Source: Micrococcales bacterium
GTDB taxonomy: Bacteria; Actinomycetota; Actinomycetes; Actinomycetales; Dermatophilaceae
DNA length: 11,589 nucleotides
Reading direction: 5' to 3'
NCBI GenBank assembly: GCA_030537915.1
Contig: JAUNUZ010000016.1
Span: 1 to 11,589, forward strand
Of the stretch, positions 1 through 8,824 are shown one piece after another (positions within the stretch are counted from its first letter, which is position 1; each line of letters begins with the position of its first letter). The notes beneath the pieces are model-generated. The model was not told the origin of the DNA and did no database searches. It was given only the letters and a program-made list of their open reading frames with translations. The position numbers and the translations under genes are program-made.

Positions 1-1945
<1,945 letters not shown>

Positions 1946-1946
1946 C

Positions 1947-1981
1947 GCGGCTACCCCGATTCTTGGAATCGGGGTAGCCGC
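1947..1981 (+). terminator. Terminator-like hairpin after gdhA
   Basis: A perfect 15-bp inverted repeat, GCGGCTACCCCGATT pairing with AATCGGGGTAGCCGC around a 5-base loop (CTTGG), begins 2 bases after the gdhA stop. No T-run follows, which is common for actinobacterial terminators. The symmetry means it would also fold in transcripts from the other strand. The remaining gap up to 2078 shows no convincing promoter. Confidence 0.75.
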
Positions 1982-2078
1982 CTCTCGGCAGACTCAACGG
2001 GCGACGCAGGCGCGTTGCTGCGACGATGACAATGCCATCCGCGAACCGACCGACAATCGAGCGAAAGCTGGTGATCCC

Positions 2079-2645
2079 GTGAGCGATTCCGTCTCCGGCC
2101 CCGCAGTCCACGACTCAAGTGACCCGAGCACCTCAACCCACGACCCCGCAGCCGACTCTGATGCGACCGTCGAGAAGGTCGTCGAGATGTTGCGCGACTC
2201 GCGCTTCTCGATGGTTACCTCGATCGGCGGGCAGGGCGCGCTGATGGCCCGCCCGATGACGATCCAGCGCGTCGAGGACTGCGGTGACCTGTGGTTCTTC
2301 ATCAATCGATCCCATGACCAAGCCCAAGCCGTCGCGGCCGACTCGCGAGTCAACGTCGCGGTGTCCAGTGACAGCTCGTGGGTCTCCGTCGCGGGTGACG
2401 CTCAGGTCGTGCGCGACCAGGCCCGCATCGACGACCTCTGGAATCCCTTCGTCGACGCGTGGTTCCCGAACGGCAAGGACGACCCGGACGTCGGACTCCT
2501 GCTCGTGCGCTCCGACTCGGCGGAGTATTGGGACAGCCCCGGCGGACGCGTCGCCTCCCTCATCTCCTTCGTCAAGACCAAGGCGACCGGGCAGCCCTAC
2601 GAGGGCGGCAACGAGTCGGCGGAGTTGCCGGACGGCTCGGTCTGA
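2079..2645 (+). CDS. FMN-binding split-barrel protein, pyridoxamine 5'-phosphate oxidase-like (general stress protein 26 type)
   Basis: A 188-residue protein with a low-complexity Ser/Asp/Thr-rich N-terminal tail (about 1-28) followed by a pyridoxamine oxidase-like domain. The family signature is seen in order: ARPMTIQ (57-63), LWFFINRSHDQAQAV (71-85), VNVAVSSDSSWVSVAGDAQV (91-110), then DLWNPFVDAWFPNGKDDPDVGLL (119-141) and EYWDSPGGRV (149-158), which is typical of the general stress protein 26 subgroup. Such proteins bind FMN or a related flavin and are linked to stress tolerance, but their substrates are mostly unknown; true vitamin B6 synthesis is not implied. The start is GTG 2079; the other nearby GTG (2071) hits a stop after three codons. 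There is no strong ribosome site. It is a single gene between gdhA and the 5-oxoprolinase operon, with no evident functional link to either. Confidence 0.85.
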   Translation: MSDSVSGPAVHDSSDPSTSTHDPAADSDATVEKVVEMLRDSRFSMVTSIGGQGALMARPMTIQRVEDCGDLWFFINRSHDQAQAVAADSRVNVAVSSDSSWVSVAGDAQVVRDQARIDDLWNPFVDAWFPNGKDDPDVGLLLVRSDSAEYWDSPGGRVASLISFVKTKATGQPYEGGNESAELPDGSV

Positions 2646-2770
2646 GCTGCTGCTCGTCTGGGCCATGCTTGCCCGCCTAGACCCGCCGCGCGAATGGACC
2701 ATGCGAGGAACGGACTAGGAGACAAACGGGCACAAGGGCCGTCCCAGACGTGCGCGCGCAGCTGATCGAT

Positions 2771-2799
2771 CACAATTGTGGGCGCATCTACACCTGTGT
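2771..2799. promoter_or_regulatory. Pair of palindromes upstream of the 5-oxoproline operon, candidate operators
   Basis: CACAATTGTG (2771-2780) is a perfect 10-bp palindrome, AT-rich for this genome. ACACCTGTGT (2790-2799) is a second, imperfect one with ACAC/GTGT half-sites. Their centres are 19 bp apart, about 54 and 35 bases before the likely transcription start at 2830, so the second would cover the -35 region. This layout suits a dimeric repressor such as a GntR- or IclR-type protein (Bacillus KipR is IclR-type), but no regulator gene is in the window. The rest of the 184-base gap (2646-2829) holds only a weak bulged hairpin near 2656-2682. Confidence 0.4.
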
Positions 2800-2817
2800 C
2801 CGGTGGTGGGCGTCCGC

Positions 2818-2823
2818 TACCTT
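2818..2823 (+). promoter_or_regulatory. -10 box of the 5-oxoproline operon, probably leaderless
   Basis: TACCTT lies 6 bases before the ATG at 2830, and no Shine-Dalgarno sequence is present. This supports ATG 2830 as the start and suggests a transcript beginning at the start codon. No good -35 hexamer is seen, which would fit a promoter needing an activator or an alternative sigma factor. Confidence 0.45.
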
Positions 2824-2829
2824 CCTGGA

Positions 2830-4053
2830 ATGGACGCTCACCCAGAAGTCACATCCCCGGCCGGGATGTCGAAGTCGAGGCGCAGCGCCGTCCTCGGCGC
2901 GATGTTCCTCATGGCCACGAGTGCGATCGGGCCGGGGTTCATCACGCAGACGACGGCGTTCACGGTCCAGCTCGGGGTCGCCTTCGCGTTCGCCATCGTC
3001 GCCTCGATCCTCGTAGACGTCGCGGTCCAGCTCAACGTGTGGCGCGTCATAGGTGTGGCCGGAATCCGCGCGCACGAGCTGGCCCACCGCGTGCTGCCCG
3101 GGCTGGGCTACGCCCTCGCAGCGCTCGTCGTCCTCGGCGGGCTCGTCTTCAACATCGGCAATATCGCCGGGACCGGTCTGGGCACCGACGCGATGATGGG
3201 CTTGGACCCCAAGGTCGGCGGAGTCCTCTCCGCGGCGCTGGCGATAGCGATCTTCCTCGTCAAGCGGGCGGGCGCCGTCCTCGATCGAATCGTCGTTGGG
3301 CTCGGGATCCTCATGATCGCCTTGACGACGTTCGTCGCCATCACCTCCCGGCCCCCGGTGGGGCTGGCTCTGCAGAACGCGGTGATGCCCGAGCGCGTCG
3401 ATCTGCTCATCATCACGACGCTCATCGGCGGTACCGTCGGCGGTTACATCACCTATGCCGGGGCACACCGTCTCCTCGACTCGGGGATGACCGGGGCGGA
3501 CAACGCGAGCGACATCGCTCGAAGCTCGGTCATAGGCGTCATCGTCACCGGCGTCATGCGGGTCGTCCTCTTCCTCGCGATCCTCGGCGTCGTCGTGGGC
3601 GGGGTCGTGCTCGACAAGGTCAATCCCTCTGCCAGCGCCTTCCAGGCGGCCGCCGGTGAGGTTGGTCTGAGGATGTTCGGCGTCATCCTGTGGGCCGCCG
3701 CGATCACCTCGGTCATTGGCGCGTCCTATACATCGGTCTCCTTCCTGACCCGCAGCTCGACCCCGGAGCGCACCCGCAACCTCATGACCGTCGGCTTCAT
3801 CGTCCTCGGCACCGTTCTCTATGTGCTGCTCGGGCAGGCACCGGTGACGCTGTTGATCTTCGCGGGGGCCTTCAACGGCGTGATCCTGCCACTCGGCTTC
3901 GCGGTGATCATGTGGGTCGCGTGGCGACGCCGCGACCTCCTGCACGGCTACCGCTATCCAAAGTGGCTATTCGTCATCGGCGTGCTGGCCTGGTTGGTCA
4001 CCCTGTTTCTGGGCGTTGAGGCGCTCAGTGGCCTCGGCGAGCTCTGGACCTAG
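2830..4053 (+). CDS. NRAMP-fold membrane transporter, likely not a metal carrier (YcsG-like)
   Basis: A 407-residue integral membrane protein with about eleven hydrophobic segments and a short charged N-terminus (SKSRRS). The overall pattern and the opening GPGFITQTTAF (34-44) and IGGTVGGYITYAGAHRLLDSG (199-219) match the first and sixth membrane segments of NRAMP proteins. In true Mn/Fe NRAMPs these carry DPGN and a Met-Pro-His ligand set. Here the first reads TVQL or similar and the second GGY, so both metal-ligand motifs are missing. It is the first gene of the operon, and its stop lies 12 bases before pxpA. Bacillus ycsG, an NRAMP-family gene, sits in the equivalent ycsF/kip operon. I infer import of 5-oxoproline or a related amino acid, possibly ion-coupled; that is not shown by sequence. 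The start at ATG 2830 is favoured by the TACCTT box; ATG 2866 (MSKSRRS) is the alternative. Confidence 0.85.
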   Translation: MDAHPEVTSPAGMSKSRRSAVLGAMFLMATSAIGPGFITQTTAFTVQLGVAFAFAIVASILVDVAVQLNVWRVIGVAGIRAHELAHRVLPGLGYALAALVVLGGLVFNIGNIAGTGLGTDAMMGLDPKVGGVLSAALAIAIFLVKRAGAVLDRIVVGLGILMIALTTFVAITSRPPVGLALQNAVMPERVDLLIITTLIGGTVGGYITYAGAHRLLDSGMTGADNASDIARSSVIGVIVTGVMRVVLFLAILGVVVGGVVLDKVNPSASAFQAAAGEVGLRMFGVILWAAAITSVIGASYTSVSFLTRSSTPERTRNLMTVGFIVLGTVLYVLLGQAPVTLLIFAGAFNGVILPLGFAVIMWVAWRRRDLLHGYRYPKWLFVIGVLAWLVTLFLGVEALSGLGELWT

Positions 4054-4057
4054 GAGG
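4052..4057 (+). promoter_or_regulatory. Shine-Dalgarno of pxpA
   Basis: AGGAGG overlaps the transporter stop codon (4051-4053) and lies 8 bases before ATG 4066. It fixes the pxpA start at 4066 rather than at the in-frame GTG 4057, and suggests translational coupling to the transporter gene. Confidence 0.8.
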
Positions 4058-4065
4058 TGTCATCC

Positions 4066-4827
4066 ATGGCGCTCAATATCGATCTCAACGCCGACCTCGG
4101 CGAGTCATTCGGGCAGTGGGTCCTCGGAGATGACGAGGCGATGCTCGACATTGTGACCAGCGCGAACGTCGCCTGCGGCTTCCACGCGGGCGACCCGCTG
4201 ACCCTGCAGCGCACCGTCGCCCAGGCCGCCGAGCGCGGCGTCGTCATCGGGGCGCAGGTTGCCTACCGAGACCTGGCTGGCTTCGGACGCCGCTTCCTGG
4301 ATGCCACACCGCAGGAGCTGAGCGCCGACGTGCTCTACCAGATCGGTGCCCTCGAGGCGCTGTGCCGGGTGGCCGGGACTCGCGTCGCCTACGTCAAGCC
4401 GCACGGCGCTCTCTACAACACCGCGGTGCACCACGAGGGCCATGCGCGCGCGGTCGTCGCGGCGGTGCAGGCCTACGATCCCGATCTGCCGATCCTTGGT
4501 CTGCCGGGATCGCGGCTGCTCGACGTCGCCGCTGCGGCAGGACTGCGCACCGTGCGGGAGGCATTCGCCGATCGGGGATACACCCCCGAGGCGACCCTCG
4601 TGTCGCGGCGCGAGCCGGGAGCGCTGCTGCACGACCCTGAGGAGGTCGCGGATCGGATGCTCCGGATGGTGCAGGAGGATGTCATTTGCTCGGTCGAGGG
4701 CACCGACGTCGAGGTTCGCGCGGAGTCCATCTGCACCCACGGCGACAGCCCCGACGCCGTCGCGATGGCCCGTGCGGTGCGCGCGGTGCTGGAGGGGGCG
4801 GGCGTGACGATCCGCTCGTTCGCCTGA
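4066..4827 (+). CDS. pxpA: 5-oxoprolinase subunit A (LamB/YcsF family)
   Basis: One of three subunits of the prokaryotic ATP-dependent 5-oxoprolinase, which opens 5-oxo-L-proline (pyroglutamate) to L-glutamate in the cytoplasm. The 253-residue product is of normal length (E. coli PxpA is 244). Conserved blocks seen in order: [11 protein letters not shown] (6-16), [11 protein letters not shown] (34-44), [16 protein letters not shown] (62-77), VKPHGALYN (110-118), EAFADRGY (165-172), SRREPGALL (180-188) and SICTHGDSP (221-229). The usual AHPGYPDL stretch is replaced by AQVAYRDL, so one His of the family pattern is absent; I believe this is common in actinobacterial members. The stop overlaps the pxpB start by one base (TGATG), indicating coupled translation and a fixed subunit ratio. 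Confidence 0.97.
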   Translation: MALNIDLNADLGESFGQWVLGDDEAMLDIVTSANVACGFHAGDPLTLQRTVAQAAERGVVIGAQVAYRDLAGFGRRFLDATPQELSADVLYQIGALEALCRVAGTRVAYVKPHGALYNTAVHHEGHARAVVAAVQAYDPDLPILGLPGSRLLDVAAAAGLRTVREAFADRGYTPEATLVSRREPGALLHDPEEVADRMLRMVQEDVICSVEGTDVEVRAESICTHGDSPDAVAMARAVRAVLEGAGVTIRSFA

Positions 4828-5492
4828 TGGAGGCCCGTCTGCTGCCCTGCGGGGAGCGCGCTTTGCTCGTCGAGGTGGCGGATCTGGACGGGGTGCTCGC
4901 CCTTCAGGCTGCGGTCACCGCGCGGGTGGAACTGGCTGCGGCCGGATCGGTCGCCCCACGCGCGTGGGCCGACATCTTGGACATCGTGCCTGCGGCTCGG
5001 ACGCTGCTTCTAGCTTTCGGGTCGACATCCAGCCTCAGCGAGCTGCGCCGAGACGTCGCCCTCTTGGCTGAGGACGTCGTGGTGGGGGTAGCCGTCAGCG
5101 CGGACGAGGGGCACATCGTGACGATCCCGGTCATCTACGACGGTCCCGACCTCGACGAAGTTGCGGAGCGGACGGGCCTCTCCCGCGAGCAGGTCGTCGC
5201 CGCGCACACGGGCGCGACGTGGCGCGTCGCCTTCGGCGGGTTCGCTCCCGGGTTCGCTTATCTGGCCGAGGGTGACGAGCGCCTCGACGTGCCGCGCCGC
5301 GCGGAGCCACGCACCAAGGTGCCGGTGGGGGCGGTCGGTCTCGCGGGCGCGTTCAGCGGCATCTATCCGCGATCCTCGCCCGGCGGCTGGCAGCTCATCG
5401 GGCACACCGACGAGGTGCTTTGGGACGAGTACCGGGACCCGCCGGCGCTGCTGCGGCCCGGGTGGTCGGTGCGCTTCGAGGTGGCGTCGTGA
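4827..5492 (+). CDS. pxpB: 5-oxoprolinase subunit B (KipI family)
   Basis: Second subunit of the PxpABC 5-oxoprolinase, also known in Bacillus as KipI, where it inhibits the sporulation kinase KinA. The 221-residue protein matches family length (E. coli PxpB is about 218). It begins [16 protein letters not shown], typical of the N-terminal domain. The C-terminal cyclophilin-like domain shows IPVIYDGPDLDEVA (100-113), AFGGFAPGFAYL (135-146), PRRAEPRTKVPVGAVGLAG (156-174) and YPRSSPGGWQLIG (180-192), the last two being the strongest family signatures. The ATG at 4827 shares its A with the pxpA stop; the frame is open further upstream, but only inside pxpA. Its own stop overlaps the pxpC start by four bases. 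A signalling role like that of KipI is not supported by anything here. Confidence 0.96.
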   Translation: MEARLLPCGERALLVEVADLDGVLALQAAVTARVELAAAGSVAPRAWADILDIVPAARTLLLAFGSTSSLSELRRDVALLAEDVVVGVAVSADEGHIVTIPVIYDGPDLDEVAERTGLSREQVVAAHTGATWRVAFGGFAPGFAYLAEGDERLDVPRRAEPRTKVPVGAVGLAGAFSGIYPRSSPGGWQLIGHTDEVLWDEYRDPPALLRPGWSVRFEVAS

Positions 5493-6391
5493 GCGGCATC
5501 GAGGTGCTGCGCACCGGTTCGCAGACGCTCATCGAGGACCTCGGGCGGCCCGGGCTCGCCGCTATTGGAGTCAGCCGTTCAGGGGTCGCCGATCTGGGCG
5601 CGTACAAGCTGGGGGCGCGCCTGCTGGGGCACGACTTCAGCGCGGACGGGCCGCGCGATCCCGGTCCGGCAGCCCTCGAGGTGCTACTGGGCGGCCTGGA
5701 ATTCCGCGTCCACGGCGAACTCACCATCGCCCTCACCGGGGCGGCCGTACCAGCCACCCAGGACGGGCGGCTGGTTGACGCGAACGCGCCGATCCGGCTT
5801 CGGGATCGACAGGTGCTCCGGCTGGGGAGCGCGGAGCGCGGTTTGCGTTGCTATGTCTCGTTCCGCGGGGGCCTGGACGTCGAACCAGTGCTGGGGTCTC
5901 GCTCCCGCGACACCCTCGCAGAGCTCGGGCCGCTCGTCGAGCCTGGTTCGTTCCTGCCGGTAGGAGCGGCCCAGGGCCAGGCGCAACCGCTCGTTGATCA
6001 CGCGGCCATCCCGGCGCTCCCCGACGCAGTCGTGGACGTCGATTTCCTGCCGGGACCGCGCGCCGACTGGCTCGCGGACCTCGGCGCCCTCACGTCCACG
6101 TCTTGGCTGGTCTCGGAGCGGAGCAACCGCGTCGGCGTGCGTCTCGTCGGGGAGCCCTTGGCGCGCGCGACCCAGTTCGACGGAGCCGAGTTGCCGAGCG
6201 AGGGCGTGGTCCGCGGCACGATCCAGGTCCCCCCCGGCGGGGAGCCCGTGGTCTTCCTCTCGGATCATCCCGTGACCGGCGGGTACCCTTCGGTGGGCGT
6301 GCTCACCCGGGCGGCCGCGGACCGAGCGGCGCAGGCCCGCCCGGGCCAGCGCATCCGGCTACAGCCGGTGAGCAGGAAGGGCCAGCCATGA
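5489..6391 (+). CDS. pxpC: 5-oxoprolinase subunit C (KipA / biotin-dependent carboxyltransferase-like)
   Basis: Third subunit of the 5-oxoprolinase; together with PxpB it forms the part thought to phosphorylate the lactam. The 300-residue product carries [10 protein letters not shown] (13-22), the family's opening signature, then [24 protein letters not shown] (from 124), [10 protein letters not shown] (212-221) and the long C-terminal block [18 protein letters not shown] (234-251) through [12 protein letters not shown] (259-270). The resemblance to urea amidolyase and carboxyltransferase domains is a family trait; no biotin-attachment or carboxylase domain is present, and biotin dependence should not be inferred. 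The start is GTG 5489, overlapping the pxpB stop by four bases (GTGA), with GAGGTGG about 5 bases upstream as ribosome site. The ATGA junction at 6388-6391 links it to the next gene. Confidence 0.96.
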   Translation: MSGIEVLRTGSQTLIEDLGRPGLAAIGVSRSGVADLGAYKLGARLLGHDFSADGPRDPGPAALEVLLGGLEFRVHGELTIALTGAAVPATQDGRLVDANAPIRLRDRQVLRLGSAERGLRCYVSFRGGLDVEPVLGSRSRDTLAELGPLVEPGSFLPVGAAQGQAQPLVDHAAIPALPDAVVDVDFLPGPRADWLADLGALTSTSWLVSERSNRVGVRLVGEPLARATQFDGAELPSEGVVRGTIQVPPGGEPVVFLSDHPVTGGYPSVGVLTRAAADRAAQARPGQRIRLQPVSRKGQP

Positions 6392-7188
6392 CGAATCCGG
6401 CGAACCGCCGCGACGTTGCCGACCTCACACCGGCGGCTGCGCGGGCACGATTTCGGGACGGCCAGCTCACGACGACGTCGGGCTGGTGTGCCGGCTGGAC
6501 CCAGGCGAACGTCATCGCATTGCCACGCGACCTGGCCTTCGACTTCCTCCTCTTCGCGCAGCGCAACCCCAAGCCGTGCCCCGTCCTCGACGTCTTCGAG
6601 CCCGGCGAGGTGGGCGGCGAGCTGCTGGACGGCGATATCCGCACCGACGTCCCTGCCTACCGGGTGTACGAACGCGGCCGGCTCGTGGCCGAGCCCACCG
6701 ACGTGCGCGATCGGTGGCGCGAGGATCTCGTGACCTTCTTGCTCGGGTGCAGCTTCACTTTCGAGCATCCGCTGCAGGAGGCGGGGATTCCGGTCCGGCA
6801 CATCGACGCGGGGCGCAATGTGCCGATGTACACGACGAATCGCCCCTGCCGCCCGACGCAGCGACTGTCGGGGCCACTGGTCGTGTCGATGCGCGCGATC
6901 CCGGCCGACCGGGTCGCCGACGCCGTGCGGATTACCTCGCGCTACCCGGGGGTCCACGGCGCGCCGGTGCAGGTGGGCGACCCGGCAGGGCTCGGCGTCG
7001 AGGACCTCGCGCGGCCCGACTTCGGCGATCCGCCGGTCATCCAGGAGGGTGACCTGCCGGTCTTCTGGGCCTGCGGGGTGACCCCGCAGGCAATGGTCAT
7101 GGCGACGCGCCCCGAACTCGCGATCTGCCACGCCCCGGGGCACATGCTCATCACCGACCGCCGCGACCTTGAATACGTGGTGCCGTAG
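6388..7188 (+). CDS. DUF1445 / YcsI family, D-glutamate cyclase-like hydro-lyase
   Basis: A 266-residue protein of the DUF1445 family (Bacillus YcsI; often annotated 'putative hydro-lyase'). The mammalian homologue is a D-glutamate cyclase that converts D-glutamate to 5-oxo-D-proline, so a lactam-forming or opening role fits its place behind pxpABC. Conserved stretches: [10 protein letters not shown] (37-46), [18 protein letters not shown] (52-69), [13 protein letters not shown] (83-95), [19 protein letters not shown] (117-135), NVPMYTTN (144-151), [17 protein letters not shown] (183-199), [10 protein letters not shown] (225-234) and [12 protein letters not shown] (246-257). The length is normal. 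ATG 6388 overlaps the pxpC stop (ATGA), and AGGAAGG stands 7 bases upstream. It is the last gene of the operon. The bacterial substrate is inferred; the family assignment is firm. Confidence 0.93.
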   Translation: MTNPANRRDVADLTPAAARARFRDGQLTTTSGWCAGWTQANVIALPRDLAFDFLLFAQRNPKPCPVLDVFEPGEVGGELLDGDIRTDVPAYRVYERGRLVAEPTDVRDRWREDLVTFLLGCSFTFEHPLQEAGIPVRHIDAGRNVPMYTTNRPCRPTQRLSGPLVVSMRAIPADRVADAVRITSRYPGVHGAPVQVGDPAGLGVEDLARPDFGDPPVIQEGDLPVFWACGVTPQAMVMATRPELAICHAPGHMLITDRRDLEYVVP

Positions 7189-7263
7189 GCGGGCCGATGG
7201 TCGCTCGTGCCGTAGCTGCGCACGCCCGCCGTGCTCGATGGCCGCTCGTGCCGAAGACGCGCA
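7180..7263. repeat. Direct repeats between the DUF1445 and DUF2237 genes
   Basis: Two 27-base units, 7196-7222 and 7237-7263, match at 23 of 27 positions (unit start GATGGtCGCTCGTGCCG, spacing 41 bases). A shorter copy of the core GTGCCG(T/A)AG also lies over the end of the DUF1445 gene at 7180-7188, so the core occurs at 7180, 7207 and 7248. They could be regulator sites for the DUF2237 promoter, which starts about 45 bases downstream, or a decayed local duplication. No hairpin is formed. Confidence 0.6.
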
Positions 7264-7294
7264 GGGTGTTCGCCGTCGGCCGGCCCGGTAGGGC

Positions 7295-7300
7295 TACGTT
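7295..7300 (+). promoter_or_regulatory. -10 box of the DUF2237 gene, probably leaderless
   Basis: TACGTT lies 7 bases before ATG 7308, and there is no Shine-Dalgarno sequence, so the transcript would start at or very near the start codon. No clear -35 hexamer is seen. Confidence 0.5.
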
Positions 7301-7307
7301 GAGGCGT

Positions 7308-7703
7308 ATGGGAATCGACGAGCGCAACGTGCTCGGTGGGCCGTTGCAGGAGTGCGGGACGGATCCGGTCACCGGGTTCTATCGCGACGGCTGTTGCGCC
7401 TCGGGACCGGATGACATCGGCAGCCACACGATCTGCGTCGTGGTCACCGCCGAGTTCCTCGAACACCAGCGGGCGGTGGGCAACGATCTGTCGACCCCAC
7501 GGCCCGAATGGCAGTTCCCCGGGTTGACCCCCGGCGATCGATGGTGCGTCGTGGGCGTGCGCTGGGTCCAGGCCCACGAGGCTGGGCTCGCCGCGCCCGT
7601 GGTCCTGGCCGCGACGAATGAACGAGCCCTGCAGATCGTGCCGCTGGAGGTCCTGCAGCGCTACGCGGCCGACGTCCCCGACGATCTGAGCTCGCTGGGC
7701 TGA
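7308..7703 (+). CDS. DUF2237 family small cysteine-rich protein
   Basis: A 131-residue cytoplasmic protein with no established function. It matches the DUF2237 family along its full length: NVLGGPLQECGTDPVTGFYR (7-26), DGCCASGPDDIGSHTICVVV (27-46), GNDLSTPRPEWQFPGLTPGD (58-77), RWCVVGVRW (78-86), then AAPVVLAATNERALQIVPL (95-113). Five cysteines (16, 29, 30, 43, 80) and His40 lie in the conserved blocks, which suggests metal binding or thiol chemistry, but this is inference. The start is set by MGIDERNVLGG matching the family N-terminus and by the TACGTT box. It has its own promoter and stands between the 5-oxoproline operon and the one-carbon genes; no functional link to either is evident. 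It ends 182 bases before metF. Confidence 0.88.
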   Translation: MGIDERNVLGGPLQECGTDPVTGFYRDGCCASGPDDIGSHTICVVVTAEFLEHQRAVGNDLSTPRPEWQFPGLTPGDRWCVVGVRWVQAHEAGLAAPVVLAATNERALQIVPLEVLQRYAADVPDDLSSLG

Positions 7704-7819
7704 CCCGTTGCGCTGGTTGGGTTGAGCCTGCCTGTGCCCGGGCGCCGCGCCGCGACCGGCTATGGGTCTCACCTGGGGAGTCGTGGCGGCGAACGTTGCG
7801 CGATACCCGCGGTTACCCC

Positions 7820-7848
7820 TTGGCGTGCGCCGGGAGCGGCCCTAAGGT
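7820..7848 (+). promoter_or_regulatory. Sigma-70-type promoter of the MetF-like gene
   Basis: TTGGCG (7820-7825) and TAAGGT (7843-7848) are separated by exactly 17 bases, the only well-formed -35/-10 pair I see in the window. Transcription would start near 7855, leaving a leader of about 30 bases before ATG 7886, too short for a SAM, SAH or cobalamin riboswitch. The upstream part of the gap (7704-7819) shows nothing recognisable. Confidence 0.55.
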
Positions 7849-7885
7849 TGTCGTACCCGGTGCGTATGACGAAACGAGTTGCACA

Positions 7886-8740
7886 ATGAGCAACACCCTC
7901 CCTTCAGTGACGATGGGCCACCTGCTGCGGACCGTGCGGTACGAGGTGATGCCCACCCCGAAGATGGGCGACCAGGTCCGCGAGCAGGTGCCGACCGAGG
8001 TGACGTTGACCGTGACGGCGTCCCCGACGAAGGGGCTCGGTCCAACCCTTGATCTCGCAACGTCGTTGGCCGCGGACGGCTACGACGTCGTTCCGCACCT
8101 GGCCGCCCGGATGATTTCGGGGCGAAGCGAGCTCAGCGAGATTGTCGATCGGCTGCGTGCCGTGGGGGTGCGCACGGTCTTCGTCCCTGCGGGTGACGCG
8201 GCCGAGCCGGCGGGTGACTATCACGGTGCCCTCGACATGCTCAGTGACCTGACGCAACTGGGCCAGCCGTTCGAGCACGTCGGCATCACCGGCTACCCGG
8301 AATCGCACCCGAGCATCGACGATGACGTCACCGTCCAGGCGATGTGGGACAAGCGCGCGCACGCGACCCACATCGTCTCGAATATGACCTTCGACACGGA
8401 GTCGATCGCGACGTGGGTCGAGCGGCTGCGTCGTCGCGGGGTCGGGTTGCCGGTCATCATCGGAGTGCCCGGCCCGGTCGAGCGGACCAAGCTGCTCGGC
8501 ATGGCGACCAAGATCGGCGTCGGGGATTCGGTGCGATTCCTCAAGAAGCAGCGCAAGGTCTTCGCGCGGATCGCGGCGCCGGGCTTCAGCACGGACCGCT
8601 TCGTCGCTCGGATTGCGGCGCTCGCCGCGAACGAGAAGCTGCGGATCCAGGGCCTGCACCTCTACACGTTCAACCAGGTCGGCGTCGTCGAGGCATGGCG
8701 CCAGCGGATGCTCGCTGAGGCCGATTCACTGGCGCGCTGA
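7886..8740 (+). CDS. Methylenetetrahydrofolate reductase-like protein (divergent MetF)
   Basis: A 284-residue TIM-barrel protein of the MetF family, which interconverts 5,10-methylene- and 5-methyl-tetrahydrofolate using FAD; cytoplasmic. Matches to family landmarks: RYEVMPTPK (18-26) for the EFFPP block with catalytic Glu20; VVPHLAAR (68-75); VFVPAGDAAEP (98-108) for the RGDPP loop, with Asp104; GYPESHP (136-142); IVSNMTFD (163-170) for the TQ-x-FFD block, where the substrate-contacting Gln is Asn166; and GLHLYTFNQ (256-264). These departures suggest a specialised paralogue rather than the housekeeping enzyme. Placed 84 bases before a BHMT-like gene and opposite corrinoid genes, it may run in reverse, oxidising methyl-folate made from demethylation. 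The start is ATG 7886, inside a leader of about 30 bases with only a weak ribosome site (GAAACGAG). An in-frame GTG near 7860 would lengthen it slightly. Confidence 0.85.
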   Translation: MSNTLPSVTMGHLLRTVRYEVMPTPKMGDQVREQVPTEVTLTVTASPTKGLGPTLDLATSLAADGYDVVPHLAARMISGRSELSEIVDRLRAVGVRTVFVPAGDAAEPAGDYHGALDMLSDLTQLGQPFEHVGITGYPESHPSIDDDVTVQAMWDKRAHATHIVSNMTFDTESIATWVERLRRRGVGLPVIIGVPGPVERTKLLGMATKIGVGDSVRFLKKQRKVFARIAAPGFSTDRFVARIAALAANEKLRIQGLHLYTFNQVGVVEAWRQRMLAEADSLAR

Positions 8741-8770
8741 CGCCGGGCAGCCCACCGCGGCAGCGGCGTC
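8739..8770 (+). terminator. Possible hairpin after the MetF-like gene
   Basis: GACGCCG (8739-8745) pairs perfectly with CGGCGTC (8764-8770) across an 18-base loop, starting in the MetF-like stop codon. There is no T-run, and the loop is long, so this may be a weak terminator or processing site before the next gene's own promoter, or chance in GC-rich DNA. Confidence 0.25.
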
Positions 8771-8812
8771 GCCGTAAGACGATCGGAGCGATCGCGGGCG
8801 CGACGGGCTGGA

Positions 8813-8818
8813 TATCCT
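8813..8818 (+). promoter_or_regulatory. -10 box of the BHMT-like gene, probably leaderless
   Basis: TATCCT lies 6 bases before GTG 8825, with no Shine-Dalgarno sequence. This suggests a separate promoter within the 84-base gap after the MetF-like gene, although read-through from the upstream promoter is also possible. Confidence 0.45.
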
Positions 8819-8824
8819 GTCCGG

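Noticed and set aside
2656..2682. Hairpin GTCT-GGGC / GCCC-AGAC after the flavoprotein gene as a terminator
   Set aside because: The stem is broken by a 4-base bulge and has no T-run; it is within what chance gives in this base composition.
2788..3945. A 385-codon open frame on the minus strand opposite the transporter
   Set aside because: Its product is an Asp/Glu/Arg/His-rich string without domains, typical of the antisense of a GC-rich membrane-protein gene; the plus strand encodes a recognisable transporter.
4686..4826. Upstream extension of pxpB
   Set aside because: It lies wholly within pxpA, is Arg/Gly-rich, and the TGATG junction with [16 protein letters not shown] gives the family start.
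5489..6391. Biotin carboxylase complex as the role of pxpC
   Set aside because: No biotin carboxylase or biotin-carrier gene is nearby, and the pxpA-pxpB-pxpC order identifies a 5-oxoprolinase.
7704..7885. SAM, SAH or cobalamin riboswitch before the MetF-like gene
   Set aside because: The good promoter at 7820-7848 leaves only about 30 bases of leader, and no B12-box or SAM/SAH aptamer core is recognisable.
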